Shown here: in pieces, positions 37,271 through 46,271 of the stretch | Position numbering within the stretch: position 1 is the stretch's first letter | Layout of the letters: each line of letters opens with the position of its first letter | Source: Caulobacter sp. | GTDB lineage: Bacteria; Pseudomonadota; Alphaproteobacteria; Caulobacterales; Caulobacteraceae | Assembly (NCBI GenBank): GCA_030683005.1 | Contig: JAUXMY010000030.1 | Span: 60,829-124,828, forward strand | Direction: 5' to 3' | DNA length: 64,000 bases | Notes under the pieces: model-generated | The model's input: the letters and a program-made list of their open reading frames with translations, nothing else | What the model was told of the DNA's origin: nothing | Database searches by the model: none | Translations under genes and position numbers: made by a program

Positions 37271-38184
37271 GACCGTTGTCCCTTGCGCAGGTGATAGCGG
37301 AGGTAGATCGCGAAGCCGTTCATGATCAGCGTCATGCCCAGCAACAGCACGCCGGTCGCCGCGGCGTTGACGTGGAACCCGGCCTGGGGCCGCGAGGTCC
37401 AGTTGAACATCTGGATCGGCATCACGGTGAACGGCGAATTCAGCCAGTCGAAGTTCAGGAACGGCGGCGCCGCCTGGATCGGGCTGGGCGGCAGGAAGGC
37501 GATGAAGGTCAGCGCCCCGATGGTGATGATCGGCGCGGTCTCGCCGATAGCGCGCGACAGGCCGACGATGGCGCCGGTCAGGATCCCGGGCCGCGCCGAC
37601 GGCAGCACGTAGCTCCAGACGACCTGCCAGCGATTGCAGCCGAGGCCGTAGGCGCTCTCGCGCAGGCCGGACGGGACAGCGCGCACGGCCTCCCGCGTGG
37701 CCACGACAACGATCGGCAGGATCAGCAGCGCCAGCACCATGCCGCCGACGAGCACCGTCTGGCCAAGGCCCAGGCCATAGACGAAGAAGCCGAGCGCCAG
37801 CAGGCCGTAGATGATCGAGGGCACGCCGGCCAGGTTGCTGACGTTGATCTCGATAAGGTCGCTGAGCCAGTTCTTGGCCGCGTACTCCTCAAGGTACAGC
37901 CCCGCGCCGATCCCGAGCGGAATGGCCAGCAGCGCGGTGACGAACATCACCAGCGAGGTGCCGACCCAGGCCGACAGGATGCCCGCCTCCTCCGGTCGCC
38001 GCGACGGGAATTCAGTCAGGAACTGCGCGTTGATGCGCCCCAGACCGTCGATCAGCAGATCGGCGACCAGCGTCGCCAGCATCGCCATGGCGAAGAACAG
38101 CACGATGATGCCCAGCAGCGCGAAGGTCAGATCCTGAACCCTGGCCGTGGCGACGATACGCCGTTCGCTGAAACCGCCCGCCAT
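37267..38184 (-). CDS. pstA: Phosphate ABC importer permease PstA
   Basis: 305 residues, six membrane helices. Contains [36 protein letters not shown] and [21 protein letters not shown], the coupling helix (EAA loop) and pore region typical of PstA. Inner membrane, pairs with PstC. Shares TGATG with the pstC stop, so it is translationally coupled. Confidence 0.95.
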   Translation of the reverse strand: MAGGFSERRIVATARVQDLTFALLGIIVLFFAMAMLATLVADLLIDGLGRINAQFLTEFPSRRPEEAGILSAWVGTSLVMFVTALLAIPLGIGAGLYLEEYAAKNWLSDLIEINVSNLAGVPSIIYGLLALGFFVYGLGLGQTVLVGGMVLALLILPIVVVATREAVRAVPSGLRESAYGLGCNRWQVVWSYVLPSARPGILTGAIVGLSRAIGETAPIITIGALTFIAFLPPSPIQAAPPFLNFDWLNSPFTVMPIQMFNWTSRPQAGFHVNAAATGVLLLGMTLIMNGFAIYLRYHLRKGQRS

Positions 38185-39122
38185 CAGTAGGCCTCCCGGA
38201 ATTTGCGGCGCAGGAAGAAGCCGAGGACGTTGAAGGCCAGGGTGATCAGGAATAGCACCAACCCCGTGGCGAAGATGGTCGAATAGGCCAGCGTGCCGTG
38301 CGGCAGGTCGCCGAGGCTCATCTGGACGATATAGGCGGTGATCGTCGCCGCGCCTTCGCGCGGATCAGCCGTCAGGTTCGGATTCTGCCCGGCGGCGATG
38401 GCCACCACCATGGTCTCGCCGACCGCACGGGCGAAGGCCAGCAGGTAGGCGGCGGTGACGCCGGAGAAGGCGCCGGGGATGACCACCGAGAAGGCGGTTC
38501 GCCAGCGGCTCATGCCGAGCGCGAAGGCGCCTTCGCGCAGCGTCATCGGCACGGCGCGCATGGCGTCCTCGCTGATTGAGACCACATAGGGCAGAATCAT
38601 GATGCCCATGACGAAGCCGGGGATCAGCAGGTTGAAGCCCGAAAGACCCGGAATGAACTGCTTGGCCAGCGGGGTCAGGAACAGCAGCGCGAAATAGCCG
38701 AAGACCACCGTCGGAACCGCCGCCAGCATCTCCAGGATCGGCTTGAGCACCTCCCGCACGCGAGGCTGGGCGAATTCGCTCAGATACACCGACAGCACCA
38801 GACCCAGCGGCGTCGCGACCGCCATGGCGATTCCGGCCGCCCACAGGGTGGCGGTCAGCAGCGGCAGGATGCCGTAGCGGGCGTTGGTGAAGGCCGGCGT
38901 CCACTCGGTGTCGGTCAGGAACGCGACGAGCGGAATCTGCCGGAAGAACATCCAGGATTCAGAGATCAGCACCCACAGGATCGCGCCGGTGATGACCACC
39001 GACAGCGCGGCGCAGGCGAACAGGACGACCTGCATGACGCGCGCGAGAACGCGGCCGCGGCGCAGGAACCCGCTGTCCCGTAGCGCGGCGAAGGTTGAGC
39101 CTTCATCGAGGGTTTGCGACAC
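38184..39122 (-). CDS. pstC: Phosphate ABC importer permease PstC
   Basis: 312 residues with six membrane helices. Contains AAVPTVVFGYFALLFL, SEDAMRAVPMTLREGAFALGMS (EAA loop) and LAFARAVGETMVVAIAAG. N-terminal membrane-anchored cytoplasmic segment is short. Forms the channel with PstA. Separated from pstS by a 65-base spacer with a hairpin. Confidence 0.95.
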   Translation of the reverse strand: MSQTLDEGSTFAALRDSGFLRRGRVLARVMQVVLFACAALSVVITGAILWVLISESWMFFRQIPLVAFLTDTEWTPAFTNARYGILPLLTATLWAAGIAMAVATPLGLVLSVYLSEFAQPRVREVLKPILEMLAAVPTVVFGYFALLFLTPLAKQFIPGLSGFNLLIPGFVMGIMILPYVVSISEDAMRAVPMTLREGAFALGMSRWRTAFSVVIPGAFSGVTAAYLLAFARAVGETMVVAIAAGQNPNLTADPREGAATITAYIVQMSLGDLPHGTLAYSTIFATGLVLFLITLAFNVLGFFLRRKFREAY

Positions 39123-39142
39123 GGTTGTTCCTCGCGACGTAG

Positions 39143-39167
39143 GGCCGGGGCGCGATCATCCCCGGCC
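39143..39167 (-). terminator. Hairpin between pstS and pstC
   Basis: GGCCGGGG (39143-39150) and CCCCGGCC (39160-39167) form an 8-bp GC stem with a 9-base loop, 20 bases past the pstS stop. No T-run. Such hairpins after binding-protein genes commonly leave the binding protein in excess over the membrane parts by partial termination or RNA protection. Confidence 0.55.
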
Positions 39168-39187
39168 GCCGTTGACTGCGTGACGCG

Positions 39188-40201
39188 CTACTTGCCGGCG
39201 TCGGCGAGCAGTTCCTCGGCCGTTACGCCGACCTTCGATCCGCCGCCGAAATAGCTGCCGGTCTTGCGGGCGTCGAACTTGGTGAGCGCCAGACTGTAGG
39301 CCTGCGTCGGAAGCGGAACGTAACCGACCTCGGCGACCAGCTTCTCGCTCTCGGCCGGGCTGAAGGCGAACTTGATGAAGTCGCGGACGTGCGGGCGTTC
39401 ATCGGCGTACTTCTTGTTGATGTAGAAGAACAGCGGACGCGACAGCGGCTGGTAGGAGGCGTCGCGGGCGGCCTGGACGGACGGCGCGACACAGGCGCCG
39501 TTGGCCTGGCGGATGGGCACCGCCTTAACCTTGCCGGCGTTCTCGGTCAGGTAGGCCAGGCCGAGGTAGCCGAGGGAATTGTTGTCGCCGCCCACGCCGG
39601 TCACGGTGACGTTGTCGTCCTCGGTGGCGGTGTAGTCACCGCGCGAGGAGCCCTCTTCGCCGTTGATGGCCTTGGTGAAGTAGTCGAACGTGCCGGAATC
39701 GGTGCCGGCGCCGAACAGCTTGATCGGCTGGTTCGGGAAGCTGGCGCGGACCTGGTTCCAGGTCGAGATCTTGCCCTGGGCCTCGGGGGCCCACATGGTC
39801 TTCAGCTCGGCCACCGTGAGGCAGTCGATGAAGGTGTTGGCGGGATTGACGATGACCGCCAGCGCGTCGAGCGCCACCGGCAGCTCGATGAACTCGACAC
39901 CGTTCTGCTTGCAGAGCTCCATCTCCTCGCCCTTGATCGGCCGCGAGGCGCCGGAGATGTCGGTCTCGCCGCGGCAGAGCTTCTTGAAGCCGCCGCCGGT
40001 GCCCGAAAGGCCGACCGTCACCCGAACGCCGCTGGCCTTCTGGAACTCTTCGCCGAGCGCTTCGGAGATCGGATAGACGGTGCTCGAACCGTCGATGAGC
40101 ACGATCGCGTTGCGATCAGCTCCGCCCTTCGCGGAAGGAGCGTCCTGATTGCAGGCGGTCAGGGCAAGCGCCGCAACTCCGCAGAGCACCAGCTTTTTCA
40201 T
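39188..40201 (-). CDS. pstS: Phosphate-binding lipoprotein PstS
   Basis: 337 residues from ATG 40201. The lipoprotein signal MKKLVLCGVAALALTAC puts the acylated Cys at 17. Phosphate-pocket motifs are visible: DGSSTVYPISEALGE, GLSGTGGGFKKLCRGE (the SGTGGG loop), DISGASRPI, and GTDSGTFDYF. Captures periplasmic phosphate for PstCAB. The AGGA five bases before ATG 40201 supports this start; in-frame ATGs at 40207 and 40213 are alternatives. Upstream lies a good Pho box. Confidence 0.95.
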   Translation of the reverse strand: MKKLVLCGVAALALTACNQDAPSAKGGADRNAIVLIDGSSTVYPISEALGEEFQKASGVRVTVGLSGTGGGFKKLCRGETDISGASRPIKGEEMELCKQNGVEFIELPVALDALAVIVNPANTFIDCLTVAELKTMWAPEAQGKISTWNQVRASFPNQPIKLFGAGTDSGTFDYFTKAINGEEGSSRGDYTATEDDNVTVTGVGGDNNSLGYLGLAYLTENAGKVKAVPIRQANGACVAPSVQAARDASYQPLSRPLFFYINKKYADERPHVRDFIKFAFSPAESEKLVAEVGYVPLPTQAYSLALTKFDARKTGSYFGGGSKVGVTAEELLADAGK

Positions 40202-40511
40202 CGTCATCCTCATCAGGGCGTTTGAATGTGGAGGTCACGCCGAGGCGGCCCCCTCAGGAGCAGGCGTCTAAGCTGTCGCGACAACAGTTTTGTGACATCG
40301 ACCGGCAATCGTCGATAAACGATGACATATCATGTTCCGGCCCTTCGCGCATGGGGCGACAGGGCTGGAATCTTCGACCGGCCATGACCTTGTCTCCGCC
40401 GATTGTCACGCCCGGCTGTGCGCCGCATGATGGCCGCAACCTTCGCCGCCGCAGGGCGCTTGGAGGGGCGGCCGCCCCACCTGCATGCGCCGGGCGGCAA
40501 GGGATCCGGAC
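40202..40511. other. Divergent spacer between pstS and the transglutaminase-like gene
   Basis: 310 bases with the Pho box at 40281-40298 and, farther from pstS, a weaker minus-strand unit ATGTCATCGTT around 40317-40327. The right half (40400-40500) is Gly/Pro/Arg-rich in every frame and shows no credible gene. Confidence 0.5.
40281..40298 (-). promoter_or_regulatory. Pho box upstream of pstS
   Basis: On the minus strand ATGTCACAAAACTGTTGT matches 14 of 18 positions of the Pho-box consensus (two CTGTCAT units 11 bases apart with an A-rich spacer). It lies 80 bases before the pstS start and is followed by a possible -10 (CTTAGA) 8 bases on. Strong support for PhoB activation of pstSCAB. Confidence 0.7.
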
Positions 40512-41291
40512 ATGATACTCAAGATCGAAGCGCGGCTGGTCTACCGTTTCGACCAGCGTTGCGAAGTGCTGTTGCTGCTGGAGGCCGCGCGCAGCGCCGA
40601 TCAGACCGTGCTGTCCGAATCCCTCCGGATCGAACCGCAGGTCGAGATCGCGCGGCTGGACGACAGGGTTACCGGCGAGCGTCGGGCTGTCCTCGTGGCC
40701 GAGGGCGACCTGACGATCAGCTACGACGCGAGCGTCGAGGTCATCGCGCGGAACTCGCGGCCGGGCGAGGGCGCCGTCTCTGCGGTCCGGGAATTGCCCG
40801 GCGAGGCGCTGCGATACCTGCGGCCCAGCCGCTACTGCCCCTCCGACCGTTTCGAATCCTTCGTGGCGCGCGAGTTCGGGGCGCTCCACAGCGGTGACCA
40901 GGTCGCCGCCATGCTGGCCTGGATCAATACGCACGTCGATTACCGTGCGGGCGTCAGCGACGTGGAAACCACGGCGCTGGACACCTTCGTCGACCGCGCC
41001 GGCGTGTGCCGCGACTTCACCCACCTGGCCATCTCCCTCTGCCGGGCGGCCGGCGTGCCGGCGCGGGCCGTGAGCGCCTACGCCTGGGGTCTTGAACCAC
41101 CTGACATGCATGCTGTGATGGAGGTCTACCTCGGCGGCCGATGGCAGCTGGTCGATCCGACCGGCAGGGCGCCGGCGGACGGCCTTGTGCGGGTCGCGAC
41201 CGGGCTGGACGCCGCCGACATCGCCTTCATGACCATCTTTGGTCGCGGCGAGCATGTATGGCAGACCTTCACAATTTCCCGGACGGCCTGA
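40512..41291 (+). CDS. Transglutaminase-like cysteine peptidase-fold protein
   Basis: 259 residues. Beta-rich N-terminal domain (about 1-110), then a transglutaminase core with the Cys-His-Asp triad: C166 in RAGVCRDFTHLA, H200 in DMHAVMEVYL and D215 in LVDPTGR. Cytoplasmic as read (no signal). This bacterial family is often encoded with unusual peptide ligases or proteasome-type genes; none lie here, so the substrate is unknown. ATG 40512 follows GGATCCGG; an earlier in-frame ATG at 40485 adds only nine residues. Confidence 0.85.
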   Translation: MILKIEARLVYRFDQRCEVLLLLEAARSADQTVLSESLRIEPQVEIARLDDRVTGERRAVLVAEGDLTISYDASVEVIARNSRPGEGAVSAVRELPGEALRYLRPSRYCPSDRFESFVAREFGALHSGDQVAAMLAWINTHVDYRAGVSDVETTALDTFVDRAGVCRDFTHLAISLCRAAGVPARAVSAYAWGLEPPDMHAVMEVYLGGRWQLVDPTGRAPADGLVRVATGLDAADIAFMTIFGRGEHVWQTFTISRTA

Positions 41292-41423
41292 TCGTCCACC
41301 TGGGCTGCGCCACAGCCCGGCGGGCGCCTTCGCTACCCGTTTCGGGCTGCATGCGTTGGCGTTTCAAGCATTTCAGAGACCGGTGTTAACCGCCGCTTGA
41401 GGCGATGGCGCCATTGTCGGGCC

Positions 41424-43007
41424 ATGTTGTCCGCTCCCGCTCACCGCCCCGAAGAGCAAGGCCAGCCCGATGACGGCTGGGTCTCGGCCGTTCGCGCCCT
41501 GCACAAGGGCATGGTCGCCGGATTGGGTCCCCGCGGCGCCACGCCGGCGGAGGACCCGCGCGACCGCCGCGGCCCGTTTCGGCCCGCAAGGCTGACGCCC
41601 GTACGCTCACGGCTGGAAATGCAGCAGGTCACCCGCCTCTATGGCTGGGTCGACGCCATGGCGGCCGCTGTTTTCGCGGCCGCGGTGACCCACATCGTGA
41701 CGCCCGGCGGTCTGCTGGCCGCCACCGTCGGCGAGATCCTGCCGCTGGCCGTGGGCTTCGCGGTCCTGGTCTGGGCGCTGGGCGCCCTGGGCTGCTACAC
41801 CTTCGCCCATCGCGAGACCTTGCCCCGCCACCTGCTGCGCGTCTTCGCCGCCTTCGGCCTGACCGGCGCGCCGTTGCTGGCGGGAGAGCTGCTGCTGCCG
41901 GGCGGACGAAACTCCCTGCCGCTGCTGGCGCAGTGGTTCGGGCCGCTCCTGATTGGCCTGGGCCTGCTGCATGTCGTCTGGTGGAGCACCGTCCGGCGCT
42001 GGCGGCGCGACGGCAAGCTGACCCCCAACATCGTCATCGTCGGCGCCACCGAGGCGGCCCGCAAGCTGATCGAGACGGCCCTCAAGACCCGCGAAGTGGC
42101 GGTGCTGGGCGTGTTCGACGACCGTCTCGGCCGCGCGCCCAAGGAAATCGCCGGCGTGCCTGTCCTGGGCGACACCAACGATCTGCTCGGCCACAAGGTC
42201 CTGCCCTATGTTGACCGCATCGTTATCGCGGTGAACCCGGGCGCCCAGACCCGCGTGCGCGAGATCATCGCCCGCCTGCGGGTTCTGCCCAACGACGTCA
42301 GCCTCGTCCTGGAATCCGGCGGCGAGGACGGCCGCGTCCGCGCCCTCTCCCGCATCGCCGACGCCCAGCTGGCCCAGGTCTCGGGAGAGCCCGCCGACGT
42401 CCGCCGCGCCGTGGTCAAGCGGTTGCAGGACATCGCCATCGGCTGGACGGCCCTGATCCTCGGCCTGCCCGTGATGGCGCTGGTCGCCATCGCCATCAAG
42501 CTGGACAGCCCGGGCCCGATCTTCTTCCGCCAGCGCCGCCACGGCTTCAACAACGAGGAAATCCTCGTCTGGAAGTTCCGCTCCATGCGTCAGGAGGCGG
42601 CCGATTTCGCCGCCGTGCAGCAGGTGCAGGCCGGCGACAACCGCGTGACCCGCGTCGGCCGCTTCATCCGCAAGACCAGCCTCGACGAGCTGCCGCAGCT
42701 GTTCAACGTCATCGGCGGCGAGATGTCGCTGGTCGGCCCCCGCCCGCACGCCGTGGGCATGAAGACCGGCCAGACCGAGTCCGCCCGCCTGGTCGCCGAG
42801 TACGCCCATCGCCACCGCATGAAGCCGGGCATGACCGGCTGGGCGGCCATCAACGGCTCGCGTGGTCCGGTCGACAGCCCCGAGCTGGTCCGCCGCCGCG
42901 TGGCGCTGGACATCGAGTACATCGAGCGCCAGTCGTTCTGGTTCGACATCTACATCATGGCCATGACCATCCCCTGCCTGCTGGGCGACAGCGAGACGGT
43001 CCGGTAG
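41424..43007 (+). CDS. hfsE: Undecaprenyl-phosphate sugar-1-phosphate transferase, holdfast initiator HfsE-like
   Basis: 527 residues. Four membrane helices (about 80-200), a Rossmann-like domain ([19 protein letters not shown]), then the C-terminal priming transferase: [41 protein letters not shown] and [25 protein letters not shown]. It links the first sugar phosphate to undecaprenyl phosphate on the inner membrane. The N-terminal 70 residues are extra, unstructured and proline-rich. Heads the operon hfsE-F-G-H; gene order and family set identify the holdfast locus. ATG 41424 preferred over 41397. Confidence 0.87.
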   Translation: MLSAPAHRPEEQGQPDDGWVSAVRALHKGMVAGLGPRGATPAEDPRDRRGPFRPARLTPVRSRLEMQQVTRLYGWVDAMAAAVFAAAVTHIVTPGGLLAATVGEILPLAVGFAVLVWALGALGCYTFAHRETLPRHLLRVFAAFGLTGAPLLAGELLLPGGRNSLPLLAQWFGPLLIGLGLLHVVWWSTVRRWRRDGKLTPNIVIVGATEAARKLIETALKTREVAVLGVFDDRLGRAPKEIAGVPVLGDTNDLLGHKVLPYVDRIVIAVNPGAQTRVREIIARLRVLPNDVSLVLESGGEDGRVRALSRIADAQLAQVSGEPADVRRAVVKRLQDIAIGWTALILGLPVMALVAIAIKLDSPGPIFFRQRRHGFNNEEILVWKFRSMRQEAADFAAVQQVQAGDNRVTRVGRFIRKTSLDELPQLFNVIGGEMSLVGPRPHAVGMKTGQTESARLVAEYAHRHRMKPGMTGWAAINGSRGPVDSPELVRRRVALDIEYIERQSFWFDIYIMAMTIPCLLGDSETVR

Positions 43008-43011
43008 GACG

Positions 43012-44460
43012 ATGTATCGCCGCGGCCTCCTCGGCTATCTGCCCGCCAACATCACCTCCGGGATCGTGGGCCTGCTCACCATCGTCGTGTTCACGCGGCT
43101 GATGACGCCCCAGCAGTACGGGGCCTACGCCCTGGCCATGACGGTGATGATCCTGGCTCACACCCTGCTGTTCACCTGGACCGAGGCGGCGATGGCCCGC
43201 TTCCAGGCCCGGGCGCGGGAACAGGGCGAGATCGCCGGCCACATGGCGACGATTTACCGGGCCTGGCTGCTGCTGGCGCTCGCCTTCCCGCTGGCCGCGG
43301 GCCTGGCGGTCTGGATCGCGCCGATCAGCGACAGCCTGAAGGTCGCCGTGGCTGCCGGCCTGCTGGCCGTGGTCTTCCGCAGCCTGATCAAGCTGGTGCA
43401 GGAGCGCCGCCGCGCCGATGGCGAGGTCGGCGCCGCCGCCCTGCTGGATATGGCCCAGTCGGCCGGCGGCTTCGCGGCGGGCGTAGTCTATGTCGCCATC
43501 GGCTTTGGCGGCGGCGGTCCGCTGATGGGCATGGCCGTGGTCGCCATCCTTTGCCTGATCTTCACCCTGCGCCGCGAACTGACGATGATGAAGGGCGGCA
43601 AGGCCGACCCCGCTCGGCTGCGCGAGTACGCCGGCTACGGCATGCCGGTGGCGCTGTCGCTGATCCTGGCGCTGGTCATCTCCTCCACCGACCGTTTTCT
43701 GCTGGCCGGCTATCTCAATGAGGAGTCGGTCGGGATCTATCACGCCGGCTACAGCCTCGCGAACCGCACCCTGGACGTGATGTTCATCTGGCTGGGTATG
43801 GCCGGCGGCCCGGCCATGGTCGCGGCGCTGGAGCGCGGCGGCCGGCAGGCGCTGGCCGAGACCGCCCGCGAGCAGTCGTCCTTCATGGTGCTGCTGACCC
43901 TGCCCGCCGCCGTGGGCGTGGCGCTGGTCGCCGGCCCGCTGGCCCAGGTTATGGTCGGCGAAGCGCTGGTCGAGGGCGCCGCGCACGTCACGCCCTGGAT
44001 CGCCATCGGGGCCTTCTTCTCCGGCGTCACCACCTACTACCTGCACCAGGCCTTTACCCTGGGCCAGCGCACGAGGCTGCTGTCGGTGGCCATGACCATT
44101 CCGGCGGGCCTGAACCTGGCCCTGAACCTTTTCCTGATCCCGCGCTACGGCATCGACGGCGCCATGTGGGCCACGGCGATCAGCTACACGGTCGGGGCGG
44201 TCGCCTCCTTCACGCTGGGCCGGAGCGCCATGCCCCTGCCGCTGCCGCTGGAAGCCCTGTGGAAGGGCGGCGCGGGCTGCGTGGCCATGGCGGTCGTGGT
44301 GCTGGCCATCCCGGACCTGGGCGGCATCCTCGAACTGGCGCTGAAGGCCGGAGCCGGCGCGATCGTCTACGGTCTCGTGGTCTTCGCCCTCGACGCGGCG
44401 GGCGCCCGGACGCGCCGCCACGAACTGCTGGCCAGCCTGCGACCCGGAGCGGCGACATGA
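43012..44460 (+). CDS. hfsF: Polysaccharide flippase (Wzx/MATE-like), HfsF-like
   Basis: 482 residues and about 12-14 membrane helices. It shows the Wzx pattern: MYRRGLLGYLPANITSGIVG, FTRLMTPQQYGAYALAMTVM, SSTDRFLLAGYL and the late RYGIDGAMWATAISYTVG. Flips lipid-linked holdfast repeat units to the periplasmic face. Begins 4 bases after the hfsE stop and overlaps hfsG by four bases. Confidence 0.87.
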   Translation: MYRRGLLGYLPANITSGIVGLLTIVVFTRLMTPQQYGAYALAMTVMILAHTLLFTWTEAAMARFQARAREQGEIAGHMATIYRAWLLLALAFPLAAGLAVWIAPISDSLKVAVAAGLLAVVFRSLIKLVQERRRADGEVGAAALLDMAQSAGGFAAGVVYVAIGFGGGGPLMGMAVVAILCLIFTLRRELTMMKGGKADPARLREYAGYGMPVALSLILALVISSTDRFLLAGYLNEESVGIYHAGYSLANRTLDVMFIWLGMAGGPAMVAALERGGRQALAETAREQSSFMVLLTLPAAVGVALVAGPLAQVMVGEALVEGAAHVTPWIAIGAFFSGVTTYYLHQAFTLGQRTRLLSVAMTIPAGLNLALNLFLIPRYGIDGAMWATAISYTVGAVASFTLGRSAMPLPLPLEALWKGGAGCVAMAVVVLAIPDLGGILELALKAGAGAIVYGLVVFALDAAGARTRRHELLASLRPGAAT

Positions 44461-45395
44461 CCATCCAGCCGACCGAATGGACCATCGAGAGCAAGGCCTG
44501 GCGCGGGGCGACCTCCCCGGTCCTGTCGATCCTGATCCCCTTCTTCCGCGACGACCCGGTGCGGCTGCTGGCGGCGCTGGACGGCGCGGCGGCGCCCGGC
44601 GTCGAGATCATCGTGCTGGACGATGGTTCGGGCGATGCCGACCTGGCGACCCGTGTGGCCCATGCCGTCGGGAGCATGGCCCTGCCCGCCCGCTTCGTGC
44701 GGCTGTCGACCAACGAAGGCCGCTCCAGGGGCCGAAACCGCCTCGCCGGCCACGCCCGGGGCGGCCACATGCTGTTCCTCGACGCCGACATGCTGCCCGA
44801 CCGGCCGGGCTTCCTGGGCGACTGGCTGGCGCTGGTCGCCGGGCGCAATCCGGCGGTGGCCTTCGGCGGTTTCTCGCTGGACCAGACGCCCCGCACCCGC
44901 GAGCACGCCCTGCACCGGGCCATGGCGCTGAAGAGCGACTGCCTGAGCGCCGCGATCCGCGGCGAGGCGCCGGAGAAGCACGTCTTTACCTCCAACCTGC
45001 TGGTCCGCCGCGACGTCTTCGAGGCCATCGGCTTTGACGAGGCCTTCACCGGCTGGGGCTGGGAGGATGTGGAGTGGGCCATGCGGGTCGCCCGCCAGCA
45101 TCCCATCGTCCATGTCGACATCCCGGCCAGCCACCTGGGCCTCGACACGGCCGCGACCATCGCCCGCAAGTACGAGCAGTCGGCGGCCAACTTCGCCCGC
45201 GTCGTGGCCAGCCACAGGTCGGTGGTCGAGACCTATCCCAGCTACAGGGTCGCCCGGCTGCTGAAGGTCGTACCCTTCAAGGGTCTCTGGCGGCCGGCGC
45301 TGAAGGCGGTCGCAGTCGCCGACCTCGCCCCCCTGCCCGCCCGGGACCTGTTCATGCGGCTCTACCGCGCCGCCCTCTATGCGGAGGCCGTCTGA
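44457..45395 (+). CDS. hfsG: Family 2 glycosyltransferase, HfsG-like
   Basis: 312 residues. GT-A fold: LSILIPFFRDDP, nucleotide-binding DDGSGDAD, GRSRGRNRLAGHA, metal motif LFLDADMLPD, and the late FDEAFTGWGWEDVEWAMR typical of GT2 sugar transferases. Adds a sugar, probably N-acetylglucosamine, to the lipid-linked holdfast unit. ATG overlaps the flippase stop (ATGA); its own stop overlaps the deacetylase start (TGATG). Confidence 0.87.
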   Translation: MTIQPTEWTIESKAWRGATSPVLSILIPFFRDDPVRLLAALDGAAAPGVEIIVLDDGSGDADLATRVAHAVGSMALPARFVRLSTNEGRSRGRNRLAGHARGGHMLFLDADMLPDRPGFLGDWLALVAGRNPAVAFGGFSLDQTPRTREHALHRAMALKSDCLSAAIRGEAPEKHVFTSNLLVRRDVFEAIGFDEAFTGWGWEDVEWAMRVARQHPIVHVDIPASHLGLDTAATIARKYEQSAANFARVVASHRSVVETYPSYRVARLLKVVPFKGLWRPALKAVAVADLAPLPARDLFMRLYRAALYAEAV

Positions 45396-46147
45396 TGCAA
45401 GCCTACAGCGCTGATCGCTCCCTGAAGGGCAAGCTGCGGCGCCGCATCGCCCGGCTGGCCCAGCGCCGCCCCGTCCGCATGGCGCTGGAGCGGCCGATGA
45501 TCAGCTTCACCTTCGACGACATGCCGGTCACCGCCGCCCTGGCCGGCGCCCAGGTGCTGGAGCAGCGCGGCGTGCGCGGCACCTACTACGTCTCCACCGG
45601 CCTGGCCGGACAGACCGGGCCGATGGGCGTGTACGCGGAGGCCGAGGACGCCCGGCGCCTGGCCGCCGCCGGCCACGAGATCGCCTGCCACACCTTCTCC
45701 CATCTCGACTGCGGTCAGGCCAACGCCGCCGCCATCGTCGGGGACGTCGACCGCAACTCCGAGGGGCTGAAGGCCTGGGGCGCCGCCTACACCGAAAGCT
45801 TCGCCTACCCCTACGGCGACGTCTCGATCCCGGCCAAGCGCGTGCTGGGCGGCCGCTTCCGCACCCTGCGCACCGTGCAGGCGGGCCTGGTCGAGGACGG
45901 CGCCGACGCCAACCAGCTTCCCGCCGTCGGCATCGAAGGCCCCGAGGGCGAGGCCGCCGCCATGCGCTGGCTGGACCGGGCCGCCGAGCGGCGAGCGTGG
46001 CTGATCCTCTACACCCACGACGTGGCCGAGAGCCCGTCCGCCTGGGGCTGCACGCCCGAGGCGCTGGGGCATCTGGTCGATGCGGCGGTGGCGCGAGGGT
46101 TTGACGTGGTCACGGCGGCCGAGGGGGCGAGAAGGCTGGGTTTGTAG
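45395..46147 (+). CDS. hfsH: Polysaccharide deacetylase, HfsH-like
   Basis: 250 residues. NodB-homology deacetylase: FTFDDMP (catalytic base D41, metal ligand D42), metal histidines H99 and H103 in CHTFSH, then FAYPYGDV and LILYTHDV, the remaining conserved motifs. In Caulobacter HfsH removes acetyl groups from the holdfast N-acetylglucosamine, which is needed for adhesion. All metal ligands are intact. Last plus-strand gene of the operon. Confidence 0.9.
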   Translation: MQAYSADRSLKGKLRRRIARLAQRRPVRMALERPMISFTFDDMPVTAALAGAQVLEQRGVRGTYYVSTGLAGQTGPMGVYAEAEDARRLAAAGHEIACHTFSHLDCGQANAAAIVGDVDRNSEGLKAWGAAYTESFAYPYGDVSIPAKRVLGGRFRTLRTVQAGLVEDGADANQLPAVGIEGPEGEAAAMRWLDRAAERRAWLILYTHDVAESPSAWGCTPEALGHLVDAAVARGFDVVTAAEGARRLGL

Positions 46148-46157
46148 CTTGCGCCCT

Positions 46158-46262
46158 GCGTGCTTCGACACGCGCCTTCGGCGCTGCTCAGCATGACGTG
46201 GCTGGGTAGCCTTCAAACGACGTCATCCTGAGCAGCCGCGAAGCGGCGTGTCGAAGGACGCA
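46158..46262. repeat. Palindromic intergenic repeat, type A copy 2
   Basis: Arms 46158-46198 (GCGTGCTTCGACACGC..., ending CATGACG) and 46221-46262 (CGTCATCCTGAGCAGC..., ending GTGTCGAAGGACGCAC) are inverted copies. Fills the space between convergent hfsH and hfsC and can form a long hairpin. Same type as 14115-14231. Confidence 0.75.
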
Positions 46263-46271
46263 CGGAATCCC

